A DNA stretch of 64,000 bases from Sphingobacteriaceae bacterium DW12 (GTDB lineage: Bacteria > Bacteroidota > Bacteroidia > Sphingobacteriales > Sphingobacteriaceae). A program made the translations under genes and the position numbers. This document shows, piece by piece, positions 53,220 through 62,502 of this stretch. The stretch is from NCBI GenBank assembly GCA_000783305.1, contig JROE01000006.1:1-64000 (forward strand), in the 5' to 3' direction. The notes below the pieces were generated by a model. It saw nothing but the letters and a program-made list of their open reading frames with translations, did no database searches and had not been told where the DNA came from. How positions within the stretch are numbered: position 1 is the first letter of the stretch; every line of letters begins with the position of its first letter.

Positions 53220-54302
53220 TTAGATTAAAGCTTTAGGATTACGTTTTTCAGATTCAACTTCTTTTATACTGATGCTTTCCTTTGGTGCAATCACAGATTT
53301 TCGTCTGAAACTCTTATTCCGTACGGCCATTACTGTTTTATTGTTTTTGTACAAATTCCAGTTCATAAGCAGTACACTCACCAGTACAATGACTAACCCG
53401 GATATTTGAAGGCTCGTGACCACATGGGCAGTGAAAAAGTACGCTAGTATTACAGCGACGATTGGATTGACGTATGCATATGTACTCACTTCTGTTGCAG
53501 GTCTTACCTGTAGCAGCCAGATATACGAGCTGAAAGCTAGGATAGAGCCAAAGCCAATCAAATATAACAATGCCCACCAATCTTTAGTAGCCACGGTCGT
53601 ATAATCAAAGTTTGCATATTCACCATTGAAGAGTGCGACAAGACTAAACATGACACCTGCGATTACCATTTGCCACGCAGTCTTGACCATGACATGTAAA
53701 TCCTCCTTCGGCACATTTTCGCTTTCTTCTTTCTTTGAGCTATATTTGGAATACAGCGAACCTGCCGTCCAAGCAATAGAACCTAGAATCATAGCTACCA
53801 TAGCCAAGATACGAAGCGTCCTTTTTGATGGGTCGTCGGCCATTGTCAGCTGTTCCCCAAAAAGCATCACCACGCCCAAAAAACCTAAGAATAGACCTGC
53901 CACAGTCGGCACACTCGTGAAATTCTCTTTCCATTTAGATTTGTCTAACAGCACAAACCATATGGCTGCCGCTGCCGACATAATGGCAACTATACCACTT
54001 GATATGTATTGTTCGGCCCAAATGACCGCTCCCATATCAATGAAAAGCAATAAAAATCCTACAAGTAGAGCATCAAATACAGCCTTTTTGCTAAAAAGTT
54101 TATAGCCTTTCATTTGGCAATAGGTCACCAGGATCAAACTTGCTGAAACAAATCGCAGTGACCCAAGTACAAATGGTGGGAAGCTGTGTAGTGCTTTTTC
54201 AATAAAGAAAAAGGTAGAACCCCAAACAATATAGACAACAGCATAAGCTGCAATGACCATCGCGCTGTGGTTCGATTTTTTTAACGTAACATTATTTTGC
54301 AT
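53220..54302 (-). CDS. EamA/DMT-family exporter
   Basis: A 360-residue membrane protein with ten transmembrane segments in two EamA repeats (VYIVWGSTFFFIEKALHSF in the first; LLYLIGFGSILAFSSYIWLL and YAYVNPIVAVILAYFF in the second) and a basic C-terminal tail. DMT exporters of this type expel amino acids, nucleosides or other metabolites. It is 14 bases downstream of an Lrp/AsnC regulator in one operon, which makes an amino-acid-type substrate plausible. Confidence 0.88.
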   Translation of the reverse strand: MQNNVTLKKSNHSAMVIAAYAVVYIVWGSTFFFIEKALHSFPPFVLGSLRFVSASLILVTYCQMKGYKLFSKKAVFDALLVGFLLLFIDMGAVIWAEQYISSGIVAIMSAAAAIWFVLLDKSKWKENFTSVPTVAGLFLGFLGVVMLFGEQLTMADDPSKRTLRILAMVAMILGSIAWTAGSLYSKYSSKKEESENVPKEDLHVMVKTAWQMVIAGVMFSLVALFNGEYANFDYTTVATKDWWALLYLIGFGSILAFSSYIWLLQVRPATEVSTYAYVNPIVAVILAYFFTAHVVTSLQISGLVIVLVSVLLMNWNLYKNNKTVMAVRNKSFRRKSVIAPKESISIKEVESEKRNPKALI

Positions 54303-54316
54303 AGTGGATACCTCCT

Positions 54317-54790
54317 TTACTCTGGAATAACAATTTTCTGTTGTTCCTTAACTGTCTGTAATACAATAGTGGTGCGAGTAGAGATAATTCCATCAATTTT
54401 TGAAAACGTATTACGCATCAAGTCGACGAGACCTGCGGAGTCATTGGTTCTTACCTTGATAAGGTAGCCGTCATCACCTGCGATATCATGTACTTCTTGG
54501 ACTTCGGGGATTTCAGCCAAAAGAAATCCAACTCCCTGTTCGCCTATGATATCATTAGCCTTAATGAAAATAAAAGACAATAACTTTTGATCTACAGCAG
54601 CTGGATTGATTTTTGCATTATACTCCAGGATAATGTTTTTTTGCTCCAATTTTTTGACTCGTTCCAAAATTGCAGAAGGGGCCATGCCCAATTCTCTCGC
54701 GATATCTGCATTATTGGTGCGTGCATTGTCTTGCATAATACGTAAGATTTGCAAGTCTATTTGATCTAAATTATACTCTACTTTTGCCAT
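54317..54790 (-). CDS. Lrp/AsnC family transcriptional regulator
   Basis: A 157-residue regulator with the N-terminal winged helix-turn-helix (DLQILRIMQDNARTNNADIA, PSAILERVKKLEQKNII) and a C-terminal RAM ligand-binding domain (VQEVHDIAGDDGYLIKVRTN). Lrp proteins form octamers that wrap DNA around helically phased sites. Three such sites at 31-bp steps lie immediately upstream, inside its own promoter, so autoregulation is likely. It precedes the EamA gene in one operon. Confidence 0.94.
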   Translation of the reverse strand: MAKVEYNLDQIDLQILRIMQDNARTNNADIARELGMAPSAILERVKKLEQKNIILEYNAKINPAAVDQKLLSFIFIKANDIIGEQGVGFLLAEIPEVQEVHDIAGDDGYLIKVRTNDSAGLVDLMRNTFSKIDGIISTRTTIVLQTVKEQQKIVIPE

Positions 54791-54797
54791 CGTGCTG

Positions 54798-54827
54798 CAA
54801 AGGTAGTGATTTTTGAATAATATTCAA
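54798..54827 (-). promoter_or_regulatory. Promoter of the lrp-EamA operon
   Basis: On the minus strand TTG (54825-54827) and TACCTTTG (54798-54805) are exactly 19 bases apart, an ideal Bacteroidota promoter. The expected start is within a few bases of the ATG at 54790. Confidence 0.7.
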
Positions 54828-54887
54828 AATATAACATTAGAAAATGAATATTATTCTGTCATTAAAATATTGTTAAGAATATTGTGC
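54815..54887. promoter_or_regulatory. Three phased Lrp-type operators
   Basis: GAATA-A-TATTC (54815-54825), GAATA-T-TATTC (54846-54856) and a half-matching GAATATTGTGC (54877-54887) begin exactly 31 bases apart, three helical turns. The first extends to a 9-bp inverted repeat TTTTGAATA-A-TATTCAAAA and lies between the -33 and -7 elements of the promoter. Confidence 0.6.
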
Positions 54888-54975
54888 AGTGTGAGAGTGG
54901 AATTTACTCGTCTAACGATGCTATTTTTTTAGTAAGGGATTCATTTTGAGTTTAATCCCCGTTTAAAGCCTTCGA

Positions 54976-56853
54976 TTAGTCTGCGAGCACTGGTAGCGTG
55001 ATATATGAGCTGTTGTACACGTCATGAAAAATTCGATGGGTAGCTTTTTGGAAATCTGCCGGTCCGGCTTCGTAGATATTCATGAATTTTTGAGGATTTC
55101 GGTCCGCCAATGGAAACCATGAATGCTGAATCTGTATCATGATGCGGTGCCCTTTTTTGAATGTATGCCCAATATCTGGAAGTTCATAGTTGACTTTAGT
55201 AATTTGTCCTGGCACGAAAGGTTCAGGATGCGAAAAACTGTTACGGTACTTACCTCTTAGTATTTCACCTCTTACGAGCATCTGGTAGCCACCCATAAGA
55301 GTTTGATTTGGATTTGGCTCCGGGTTTGGTGTATCTTCTGGAAATACATCTATGAGTTTGACGATGTAGTCCGCGTCGGTCCCTGTTGTTGTAACAATCA
55401 GATTCGCCATCACGGGACCTGTCACCGTGATATTATCTGTCAATACAGCTGTTTGATAAGTCATGACATCTGGTCGTTTAGCGGCAAAGCGTTGATCATC
55501 TATCATATACTCTCGTGATCGAGTGTCCCATACTCCGTCTTGAAAAGGGACTGGTTTGCTAGGGTCACTGATGTATTCATCCCAACTATCCGTCCGCTGT
55601 ACTTTCTCAAAGGAGAGTTGGCCATTGGGGTGTAGGTATAGATTTCGGGGTATCACATCCCTCGGTGGCCATGCCGTAAAGTTTTTCCATTCATTGCTTC
55701 CTGTTAAAAAAATGGTGGCTTCAGGTGGCGAAAATTCACCCTTTCCTTTTAAGTAGTATTCAAAAAAAGGCAATTCCAGAGATTGTTGGTAAGTGATGCT
55801 CGTTTTGTTATTGAATGATATATCGCCGAAAGAACTTCCGTATCCTCTTACCCACCCGCCGTGGAACCAAGGTCCCATGACCAATATATTCTTATTTTTC
55901 TGATTTTGTTTTTCGATAGCTTTATACGTATGGAGGGCACCATAAGCATCCTCCGCATCGAAAAATCCACCTACAACCATTACCGCAGGTTTTACCGCGT
56001 GCAAGTGCTTAGTCACTACGCGGCTTTGCCAAAAATTGTCGTAATCAGGGTGAGCAAATAAGTCATTCCAAAATTTGATACTGTCGGCGAAGTACTTATC
56101 CTTAAGATTTTTGACGCTTCCCTCTTGTAGGTAAAACTGATACTGATCCTTTATTGGAAATTGAAAGCCTTTAGGTCCTTTATCAGGAGTGATGGGTTGT
56201 GGACGAGGTACGCCAAACGTAGACATAAACCTAAAAGCATCCATTAAGAAAAGTGCACCTCCATGGTGAAAATCGTCTCCAATAAACCAGTCTGTAACCG
56301 GAGCCTGTGGTGAAACCGCTTTTAAGGCTGGATGCGAATTTACAAGAGAAGCTGTCGCGTAAAATCCTGGATACGAAATTCCGTAGAGACCAGCGTTACC
56401 ATTATTGTTTTTAATATTTTTGATTAACCAGTCTATCGTGTCATAGATGTCCGTGCTCTCATCTACGTTTTGTTTAGATGAATAATCTGTCTGTTGAGGT
56501 CTGACGTCTTCAAAGTTTCCTTCACTCATCCATTTTCCCCGCACATCTTGATAGACAAATATATATCCCCTGCGCATCATTTCGGGGAAATTGCCCAAAC
56601 TCTTTTTATATTCCTGCTCGCCATAGGGAGATACAGTATAGGGTGTTCTGTTGATTAAGAATGGATAAGCATTTCTTTGGTCCTTCGGGACATAAATTGC
56701 CGTGAATAGCTTAACGCCATCACGCATTGGTATTAAATGTTCGATTTTAGTATAATGGTCTCGCACATACGCAGAATCGCTTGATTGCTGTTGAGCGAAG
56801 AGTGGTACAGAAGTCGCAAAAAACCAAAAGAGTAATAACGTTTTAAAGTTCAT
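54976..56853 (-). CDS. Secreted CocE/NonD-family serine hydrolase
   Basis: A 625-residue secreted hydrolase of the CocE / X-prolyl-dipeptidyl-peptidase / glutaryl-acylase group. The signal peptide starts at MNFKTLLLFWFFATSVPLFAQ; a longer frame from 56964 lacks this sense. The alpha/beta-hydrolase domain has the nucleophile motif YGISYPGF, preceded by DVRGKWMSEG, and a C-terminal jelly-roll domain (from about residue 390). Members cleave acyl or prolyl amide bonds in peptides or beta-lactams. The physiological substrate is unknown. Confidence 0.88.
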   Translation of the reverse strand: MNFKTLLLFWFFATSVPLFAQQQSSDSAYVRDHYTKIEHLIPMRDGVKLFTAIYVPKDQRNAYPFLINRTPYTVSPYGEQEYKKSLGNFPEMMRRGYIFVYQDVRGKWMSEGNFEDVRPQQTDYSSKQNVDESTDIYDTIDWLIKNIKNNNGNAGLYGISYPGFYATASLVNSHPALKAVSPQAPVTDWFIGDDFHHGGALFLMDAFRFMSTFGVPRPQPITPDKGPKGFQFPIKDQYQFYLQEGSVKNLKDKYFADSIKFWNDLFAHPDYDNFWQSRVVTKHLHAVKPAVMVVGGFFDAEDAYGALHTYKAIEKQNQKNKNILVMGPWFHGGWVRGYGSSFGDISFNNKTSITYQQSLELPFFEYYLKGKGEFSPPEATIFLTGSNEWKNFTAWPPRDVIPRNLYLHPNGQLSFEKVQRTDSWDEYISDPSKPVPFQDGVWDTRSREYMIDDQRFAAKRPDVMTYQTAVLTDNITVTGPVMANLIVTTTGTDADYIVKLIDVFPEDTPNPEPNPNQTLMGGYQMLVRGEILRGKYRNSFSHPEPFVPGQITKVNYELPDIGHTFKKGHRIMIQIQHSWFPLADRNPQKFMNIYEAGPADFQKATHRIFHDVYNSSYITLPVLAD

Positions 56854-57016
56854 CCGTTTGTCTTTTCTAATCGCAGATGTACGTCCATTTTTTGGAATAC
56901 CGCGTTCCTGCATACTTGTTAGTTGCTCAATGGCATTCCTATTCGATATGAATATTTTCTCCAAGAGCCTACTATATAAGGTTAAACTTAGAAAAAAAAA
57001 TAAATAAATTCAAGGA

Positions 57017-57547
57017 TTATAATTCTTCTGAAGTATTTTCCCTTACAAGGTTTAGTTTTTTACGCAATCTATTGATTATCGCGGATGTAGATACAGTGAC
57101 CATCAACCCGATGAAGCAGCCAAGTCCTACAGACAGAAATCGTTCGAATGCACCGAAATAACTATGTTGTTGCTGCTCGTGGACCAAGACTATAATTAAT
57201 GCCACCATAGACGTCCGAGCCACTGCCAAGATATTGAAAATTCGACAGACGATGATAGAGGATATGATACCAATCAGCATCATGAAAACTTGGTGTACCG
57301 GAATGAAATAACAAGCCAATCCTATTGCTGAACCAATAAAATTGGACTTGAACCGTTCAATCGACAGCTTAAGTGCATCTTTCTCCTCAGGAGAAATAAC
57401 GAGAATAATTGAAATCAACATCCAATAGAGCTCATGTTCTGGAAATTTCCAATAGATGTAGTAACCAATTGTGAATCCAATGAGGCACCGTAACGTGTAT
57501 ATAATAAGATCTGAACCTAAACTGTATCTTAATAGTTTGTCTTTCAT
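57017..57547 (-). CDS. FUSC-like membrane protein, half-size
   Basis: A protein of about 176 residues with five to six transmembrane segments in FUSC/aromatic-acid-exporter style: RCLIGFTIGYYIYWKFPEH, then RFKSNFIGSAIGLACYFI and ARTSMVALIIVLVHEQQQ, with ERFLSVGLGCFIGLMVT at the end. The family is often twice this size with a cytoplasmic domain, so this is a short form. The frame extends to 57595 but ATG 57547 (MKDKLLRYSLG) is the more natural start. Confidence 0.75.
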   Translation of the reverse strand: MKDKLLRYSLGSDLIIYTLRCLIGFTIGYYIYWKFPEHELYWMLISIILVISPEEKDALKLSIERFKSNFIGSAIGLACYFIPVHQVFMMLIGIISSIIVCRIFNILAVARTSMVALIIVLVHEQQQHSYFGAFERFLSVGLGCFIGLMVTVSTSAIINRLRKKLNLVRENTSEEL

Positions 57548-57805
57548 GCGAGAAGTCAAGTAGTCTGTACATGGTATCCCATTAATTAACACCAAGGTCA
57601 GCGGAAATCAATGTGGGTGGTAGCATTGCATTGTGGCAAAAGAGGAGAATGCTGACCAATTGGCACAAATATAATAACCATTAGAACAAGCTTGCAATAA
57701 TTTTTATCTAAAATATTGCATGTTTTTGCGCTTTTATATTTTTTATTGGAAAAATTACGCATAATTTAGCCTTTTAAATAGTCTAGCTTTTAAAACAATA
57801 GTTAG

Positions 57806-57813
57806 TAGCTTTG
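57806..57813 (+). promoter_or_regulatory. -7 element of the GlcD/GlcF fusion gene
   Basis: TAGCTTTG matches TAnnTTTG and lies 27 bases before the GTG start. No -33 TTG stands at the usual distance. Confidence 0.4.
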
Positions 57814-57840
57814 CTGACACATATTTAATTAGATTTAAAC

Positions 57841-60765
57841 GTGGAAAGTATTCAATCTTTAGACCAATTGGCCGACCTCCTAAACGGAGAATTTTATTAT
57901 AACGATACACCTGCACACCATACTGTTCGTATAGCTTATTCCACTGATGCCTCTGTGTATCAAGAGATGCCCCTTGCGGTTGCTATTCCAAAGGACGTGC
58001 AAGATATACACTTACTGATTAGGTATGCTTTCAATAACCGTATTACTTTAATACCCCGGACAGCAGGCACATCCTTAGCGGGGCAGGTAGTTGGACGAGG
58101 GATTGTAATAGATCTATCTAAGAATTTTAACCAAATATTGGAGTTGAATACGGATGAGAAATGGGTTCGGGTAGAGCCTGGGGTCATTCGCGATGATTTG
58201 AATGCTTTTCTAAAGCCCTATGGTTTGATGTTCGGACCAGAGACATCTACAGCAAGTCGAGCAATGGTTGGTGGCATGATTGGAAATAATTCCAGTGGCC
58301 TTCACTCCATCGTATGGGGAGATACCCGTCAAAATTTGATTTCGGCAGAAGTAATACTAGACGATGGTTCGGAAGTACGGTTTGAACAATTGGATGAAGG
58401 TTCTTATTTCCAAAAGTTAATCCAGCAAGATAGGGAAGGAGGCATATACCGACACCTCAATGAGATACTTACAGACAGACAATGTTTGGAATCGATTAAA
58501 AAAGGGTATCCCAAGTCGACTATCACAAGGCGTAATACCGGATATGCATTAGATATACTGACCGACAAGACCATGCCCTTTAATATGTGTAATCTTTTGG
58601 CCGGATCCGAAGGTACACTAGCGATTGTCCGAGAAGCCAAGCTGCGGCTCATGCCCTTGCCTCCCAAAGAATTGGGGCTATTATGTGTTCATTTTGACGA
58701 TATGGTGGCCTGTATGGAAGGGAATATTGTTGCATTAGCTCATAACCCCGAAGCATCCGAGCTTGTAGATAAATATATTATGGATTTTACGGTAGGACAT
58801 CCTACCTATCAATACAATCGATTCTTTATTGAGGGAGACCCTAAGGCATTGCTTATTGTCGAATTTAGGGGGGCTACCGAAGCAGAGGTAAGACAAAAGG
58901 CGGAGGCATTACGTGACGATTTGATTACTAAAGGATTGGGTTATGCTTATCCTTATGTCACAGGTCCCCAGACTGACTTAGTATGGGATGTACGTAAAGC
59001 TGGTCTTGGACTCATTCGCAATTTGCCAGGAGATAGTCAGCCCGTCAATCTAATAGAAGATTGTGCGGTATCTCCAGAAGATTTGCCTGCCTATGTACGA
59101 GATATACAAGCGCTTCTGATTGAAGAAGGAGTTCATGCATCTTACTACGCCCATGCAGGTGCTGGTGAACTTCATATAGAGCCCTTCGTAAATCTGAAGA
59201 CAGCCGCGGGAAAGAAAACGTTTAGAAGTATATTAGACAAGACAAGCGACTTGATCGTGAAATACAATGGGTCTTTAAGTGGCGAGCATGGAGATGGAAG
59301 ATTGAGGGGGGAGTTTATCGGTAAGGTACTCGGAGAAGATGTGTACCGCTTATTAGAACGAGTAAAATATATTTTCGATCCTAAGGGCATCTTCAATGCC
59401 AATAAAATAGTAGATACCCCTCCTATGGACACGCATTTACGGTATGACAACAATCATAATCGTAAAGATATCACGACCTATTTTGACTTTAGTAAGGAGG
59501 AAAGTATCCTTCGACTAGCTGAAAAATGTTCAGGATCTGGTGACTGCCGAAAAACGGAAGTGACTGGTGGGACTATGTGTCCATCTTTTATGGCCACAAG
59601 GAAAGAGAAAGACACAACGCGTGCACGCGCAAATATGCTGCGGCAGTTTTTAACCAATTCGACACAGACAAATCGCTTTGATCATGAGGAATTGAAAGAA
59701 GTAATGGATCTATGTTTGAGTTGTAAGGGGTGTAAGACCGAGTGCCCATCGAGTGTGGATGTTGCCAAAATGAAAGCCGAATTCTTGCAACACTATTACG
59801 ATGCCAACGGGTCGTCATTTCGTACGAAAGTGATAGCCAACTTTACTAAATCCCAACAGCTAGGCGTGATGTTTGCGCCTATATACAACTTTATTGTCAA
59901 GAGCAAACTATTGTCGGGAGTCGTCAAGTCCATAGTCGGCTTCGCTCCTAATCGATCGCTTCCCACAGTAGGAAATATGACGCTTTCTTCCTGGGTGAAG
60001 AAGCAAAAAAATACTGACAATAAGAAAAAGGTCTACCTGTTTTGCGACGAGTTCACGGAATATAATGATGTAGAGATTGGAAAGACCGCTTATAAACTAT
60101 TGACAGCGCTTGGTTATCAGGTTATCGTGCCCACGCATGAGCAAAGCGGACGTACCTACCTCTCCAAAGGATTCGTCAAAGATGCTAAGTCCCTAGCTAA
60201 TAGAAATGTCCATTTATTGAAAGATATAGTTTCGGCAGATGTTCCACTTATAGGTATCGAACCCTCTGGCATTATCAGTTTCCGCGATGAGTACCCTGCT
60301 TTGGTCGATGCTGAGCTCCGCAGTGCAGCAGAGCAGCTCGGTAAGAATGCCTTGATGATTGATGAGTTTTTGGTTGCAGAAATAAATGCAGGTCGAATAC
60401 GCCAAGATCAATTTACGAGTCAAGCACAACGGATTAAGTTGCATGGACATTGCTATCAAAAAGCTTTCCACTTGGTGCAGGCCACGGAGACGTTATTGTC
60501 TTTTCCTGCACATTATCAGGTGGAAGTAATACCCTCTGGATGCTGTGGTATGGCGGGCTCTTTCGGTTACGAAAAGGAACACTACGATATTTCTATGCAG
60601 GTGGGAGAACTTGTGCTTTTGCCTGAAGTTCGAAAGACAGCAAATGATACGTTAATAGCTGCAGCAGGTACATCTTGTCGTCATCAGATTAAAGATGGTA
60701 CTTCGCGGATGTCGTATCACCCGGTTGAGATTTTGTATAAAGCGTTGAAAGAAAAATGTATTTAA
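57841..60765 (+). CDS. FAD-linked dehydrogenase fused to an iron-sulfur subunit (GlcD-GlcF type)
   Basis: A 974-residue 2-hydroxyacid dehydrogenase, probably for D-lactate, glycolate or D-2-hydroxyglutarate. The N-terminal half is FAD-binding type 4 (RTAGTSLAGQVVGRG, GGMIGNNSSGLHSI, and SGEHGDGRLRGEFIG near the FAD-oxidase end at about 480). The C-terminal half has two 4Fe-4S motifs (CSGSGDC with distal Cys-Pro, and CLSCKGCKTECPSSV near 625-640) and a CCG-type motif SGCCGMAGSFG. It starts with GTG. Electrons would pass to quinone. Single-chain forms are known; the substrate is not fixed by sequence. Confidence 0.9.
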   Translation: MESIQSLDQLADLLNGEFYYNDTPAHHTVRIAYSTDASVYQEMPLAVAIPKDVQDIHLLIRYAFNNRITLIPRTAGTSLAGQVVGRGIVIDLSKNFNQILELNTDEKWVRVEPGVIRDDLNAFLKPYGLMFGPETSTASRAMVGGMIGNNSSGLHSIVWGDTRQNLISAEVILDDGSEVRFEQLDEGSYFQKLIQQDREGGIYRHLNEILTDRQCLESIKKGYPKSTITRRNTGYALDILTDKTMPFNMCNLLAGSEGTLAIVREAKLRLMPLPPKELGLLCVHFDDMVACMEGNIVALAHNPEASELVDKYIMDFTVGHPTYQYNRFFIEGDPKALLIVEFRGATEAEVRQKAEALRDDLITKGLGYAYPYVTGPQTDLVWDVRKAGLGLIRNLPGDSQPVNLIEDCAVSPEDLPAYVRDIQALLIEEGVHASYYAHAGAGELHIEPFVNLKTAAGKKTFRSILDKTSDLIVKYNGSLSGEHGDGRLRGEFIGKVLGEDVYRLLERVKYIFDPKGIFNANKIVDTPPMDTHLRYDNNHNRKDITTYFDFSKEESILRLAEKCSGSGDCRKTEVTGGTMCPSFMATRKEKDTTRARANMLRQFLTNSTQTNRFDHEELKEVMDLCLSCKGCKTECPSSVDVAKMKAEFLQHYYDANGSSFRTKVIANFTKSQQLGVMFAPIYNFIVKSKLLSGVVKSIVGFAPNRSLPTVGNMTLSSWVKKQKNTDNKKKVYLFCDEFTEYNDVEIGKTAYKLLTALGYQVIVPTHEQSGRTYLSKGFVKDAKSLANRNVHLLKDIVSADVPLIGIEPSGIISFRDEYPALVDAELRSAAEQLGKNALMIDEFLVAEINAGRIRQDQFTSQAQRIKLHGHCYQKAFHLVQATETLLSFPAHYQVEVIPSGCCGMAGSFGYEKEHYDISMQVGELVLLPEVRKTANDTLIAAAGTSCRHQIKDGTSRMSYHPVEILYKALKEKCI

Positions 60766-60897
60766 ACCCATGGTTCTTCTCTGTCATGTCCGACGCAAAA
60801 AAATAGAGATTGCGCCCATATCGTAAAACAAATTGTATCTTATTGCTGTTATTCAATAAAATTGTTTTTTTTAACATCAATATTAATCAGACATAAT

Positions 60898-61524
60898 ATG
60901 AGCCTCGTTAGAATTCTATTAGGTGTTGGCGCAATTGCACTGACCATTTCCTGCGGCAATTCATCCAATCAAAAAAAGGAAAAAGGAAAAAATTCTGGTC
61001 CAACCTTACATGAAGTGGTAGATTCCCTAGATGCCAAGAAGCACTTCTACTTTACCATTACAGAAGATGGTAAGACTGATTCCTCGGTTTTTTATCTCGC
61101 TAGAGGGCTGTATAAGTCGGATACAGTGGGTGTAAAACTTGAGGTACTGGGCGACATCAACCCTGGGATAAATGCGGATGGAACGCCCAATGAAGATAAT
61201 GGGTTTCGAAAAGGGGCAATCAAGATTTCTTCTATTGGCGCGGAGTCGGATGCTTTCGTAAAAGTCGTAGGACAGGTGTTCAATATGCCGACAAATAAGC
61301 CAATGGTGACAACACCAATTTTGCCAACGGTATTCTCATCCAACAAAGGCAAAGTTGATTTGACTAAGAATAGCACCTATAGCTTTAAATTGTTTTTTGA
61401 CACACCTGACAATCAGCAGGCTGAGGTATTCTCCGTTTTGGATATGTATAAAAATTCTTTTGAGATAACGGAGAAAGATTCCACTTTCCGCACGCAGTTC
61501 CTAAAAGCTTTGACCGGAGAGTAA
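60898..61524 (+). CDS. Hypothetical lipoprotein
   Basis: A 208-residue lipoprotein. MSLVRILLGVGAIALTISC gives a signal peptide with lipobox TISC, followed by an Asn/Lys-rich linker. The remainder looks like an extracytoplasmic beta domain, with no motif I recognise. ATG 60898 is chosen over the frame start at 60862 because it gives a normal signal peptide. It ends 22 bases before a strong terminator. Confidence 0.7.
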   Translation: MSLVRILLGVGAIALTISCGNSSNQKKEKGKNSGPTLHEVVDSLDAKKHFYFTITEDGKTDSSVFYLARGLYKSDTVGVKLEVLGDINPGINADGTPNEDNGFRKGAIKISSIGAESDAFVKVVGQVFNMPTNKPMVTTPILPTVFSSNKGKVDLTKNSTYSFKLFFDTPDNQQAEVFSVLDMYKNSFEITEKDSTFRTQFLKALTGE

Positions 61525-61545
61525 GGAAGGCTTCATAATTATAAT

Positions 61546-61586
61546 TATACAAAGAAGGGACGTCGCAAACATCCCTTCTTTGTATA
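61546..61586 (+). terminator. Terminator touching the next start codon
   Basis: TATACAAAGAAGGGA (61546-61560) and TCCCTTCTTTGTATA (61572-61586) form a 15-bp perfect stem with an 11-base loop. It ends only seven bases before the ATG at 61594. Confidence 0.75.
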
Positions 61587-61593
61587 TTAGCAC

Positions 61594-62502
61594 ATGCGAT
61601 TCTTATTAGATAACCGTTTTTTTCTGTTGTTGTTGTTTTATGTTGCGATGCCGCAAGCGCAGGCGCAACGAGGCCTTGCTACTGAGAAATACAGAGAGCA
61701 ACTGGGGCGACTCACATCACCCGAGCTACAGGAGGTATCTGGATTGGTAGCCTCTAGGAAATATCCAGGCCTCTTTTGGGGACATAATGATAGCGGAGAT
61801 GATGCTAGGGTTTTCCTCATCGATTCATTGGCCCAACTCAAATTCACTTGTAACTTAGATGGCGTGGCTGCTGTTGATTGTGAGGATATTGCATGGGTGG
61901 AAATCGAAGGTAAGAGTCATTTGGTGCTGGCGGATATTGGTGACAACCTGGGTAAACGACCTTATGCTACCCTTTATGTTTTTGAAGAACCTGAAGTTGA
62001 CACCCATCTACCACACGGCATCGTATCCAATAGCGCCATTAGAAGTATCAAAGTGATGTACCCCACTGGTCCTAAAGATGCCGAAGCATTGATTATTGAC
62101 CCTATCTCAAAAAAGCTAATCATATTTTCAAAACGAGAACTTCGGTCAGGAATCTATATCACCGACTTCTTTCAGGCGTTGGAAAATCAGCAGGCGATCT
62201 TGACAAAAGCAGGTGAATTAGGATTCAACTTTGTGACTGCGGCCGATGTTAGTGCGGATGGACAGCAGATGATCGTCAAAAATCTGTTGAACATATATTG
62301 TTGGCGGATTGACAGCAAGCGAGGATGGACTTTAACTATGCAACGACCGTATATTAAGCTACCCTATGATGCGGAAGCTCAGGGCGAAGCTATATGCTTT
62401 AGTATAGATGTACAAAGTTTTTACACCTTGAGTGAAAGACCTTTTGGGCTAAGTTCTTATCTTTATCGCTATAATCTTAAATACTATGATCAAACCAATT
62501 AA
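61594..62502 (+). CDS. Secreted predicted beta-propeller protein
   Basis: A 302-residue protein with a signal peptide (to AQAQ) and a repeated beta pattern: LQEVSGLVASRKYPGLFWGHNDSGD, DGVAAVDCEDIAW and LVLADIGDNLGKRPYATLYVFEEP. This resembles a conserved secreted beta-propeller group in Bacteroidota that I know only as hypothetical. Asp-rich loops could bind calcium. Its end overlaps the following esterase by 17 bases in another frame, suggesting translational coupling. No enzymatic motif is visible. Confidence 0.75.
   Translation: MRFLLDNRFFLLLLFYVAMPQAQAQRGLATEKYREQLGRLTSPELQEVSGLVASRKYPGLFWGHNDSGDDARVFLIDSLAQLKFTCNLDGVAAVDCEDIAWVEIEGKSHLVLADIGDNLGKRPYATLYVFEEPEVDTHLPHGIVSNSAIRSIKVMYPTGPKDAEALIIDPISKKLIIFSKRELRSGIYITDFFQALENQQAILTKAGELGFNFVTAADVSADGQQMIVKNLLNIYCWRIDSKRGWTLTMQRPYIKLPYDAEAQGEAICFSIDVQSFYTLSERPFGLSSYLYRYNLKYYDQTN

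Noticed and set aside
53626-54105. 159-residue frame antisense to the EamA gene
   Set aside because: It mirrors the hydrophobic codons of the exporter and has no independent signals.
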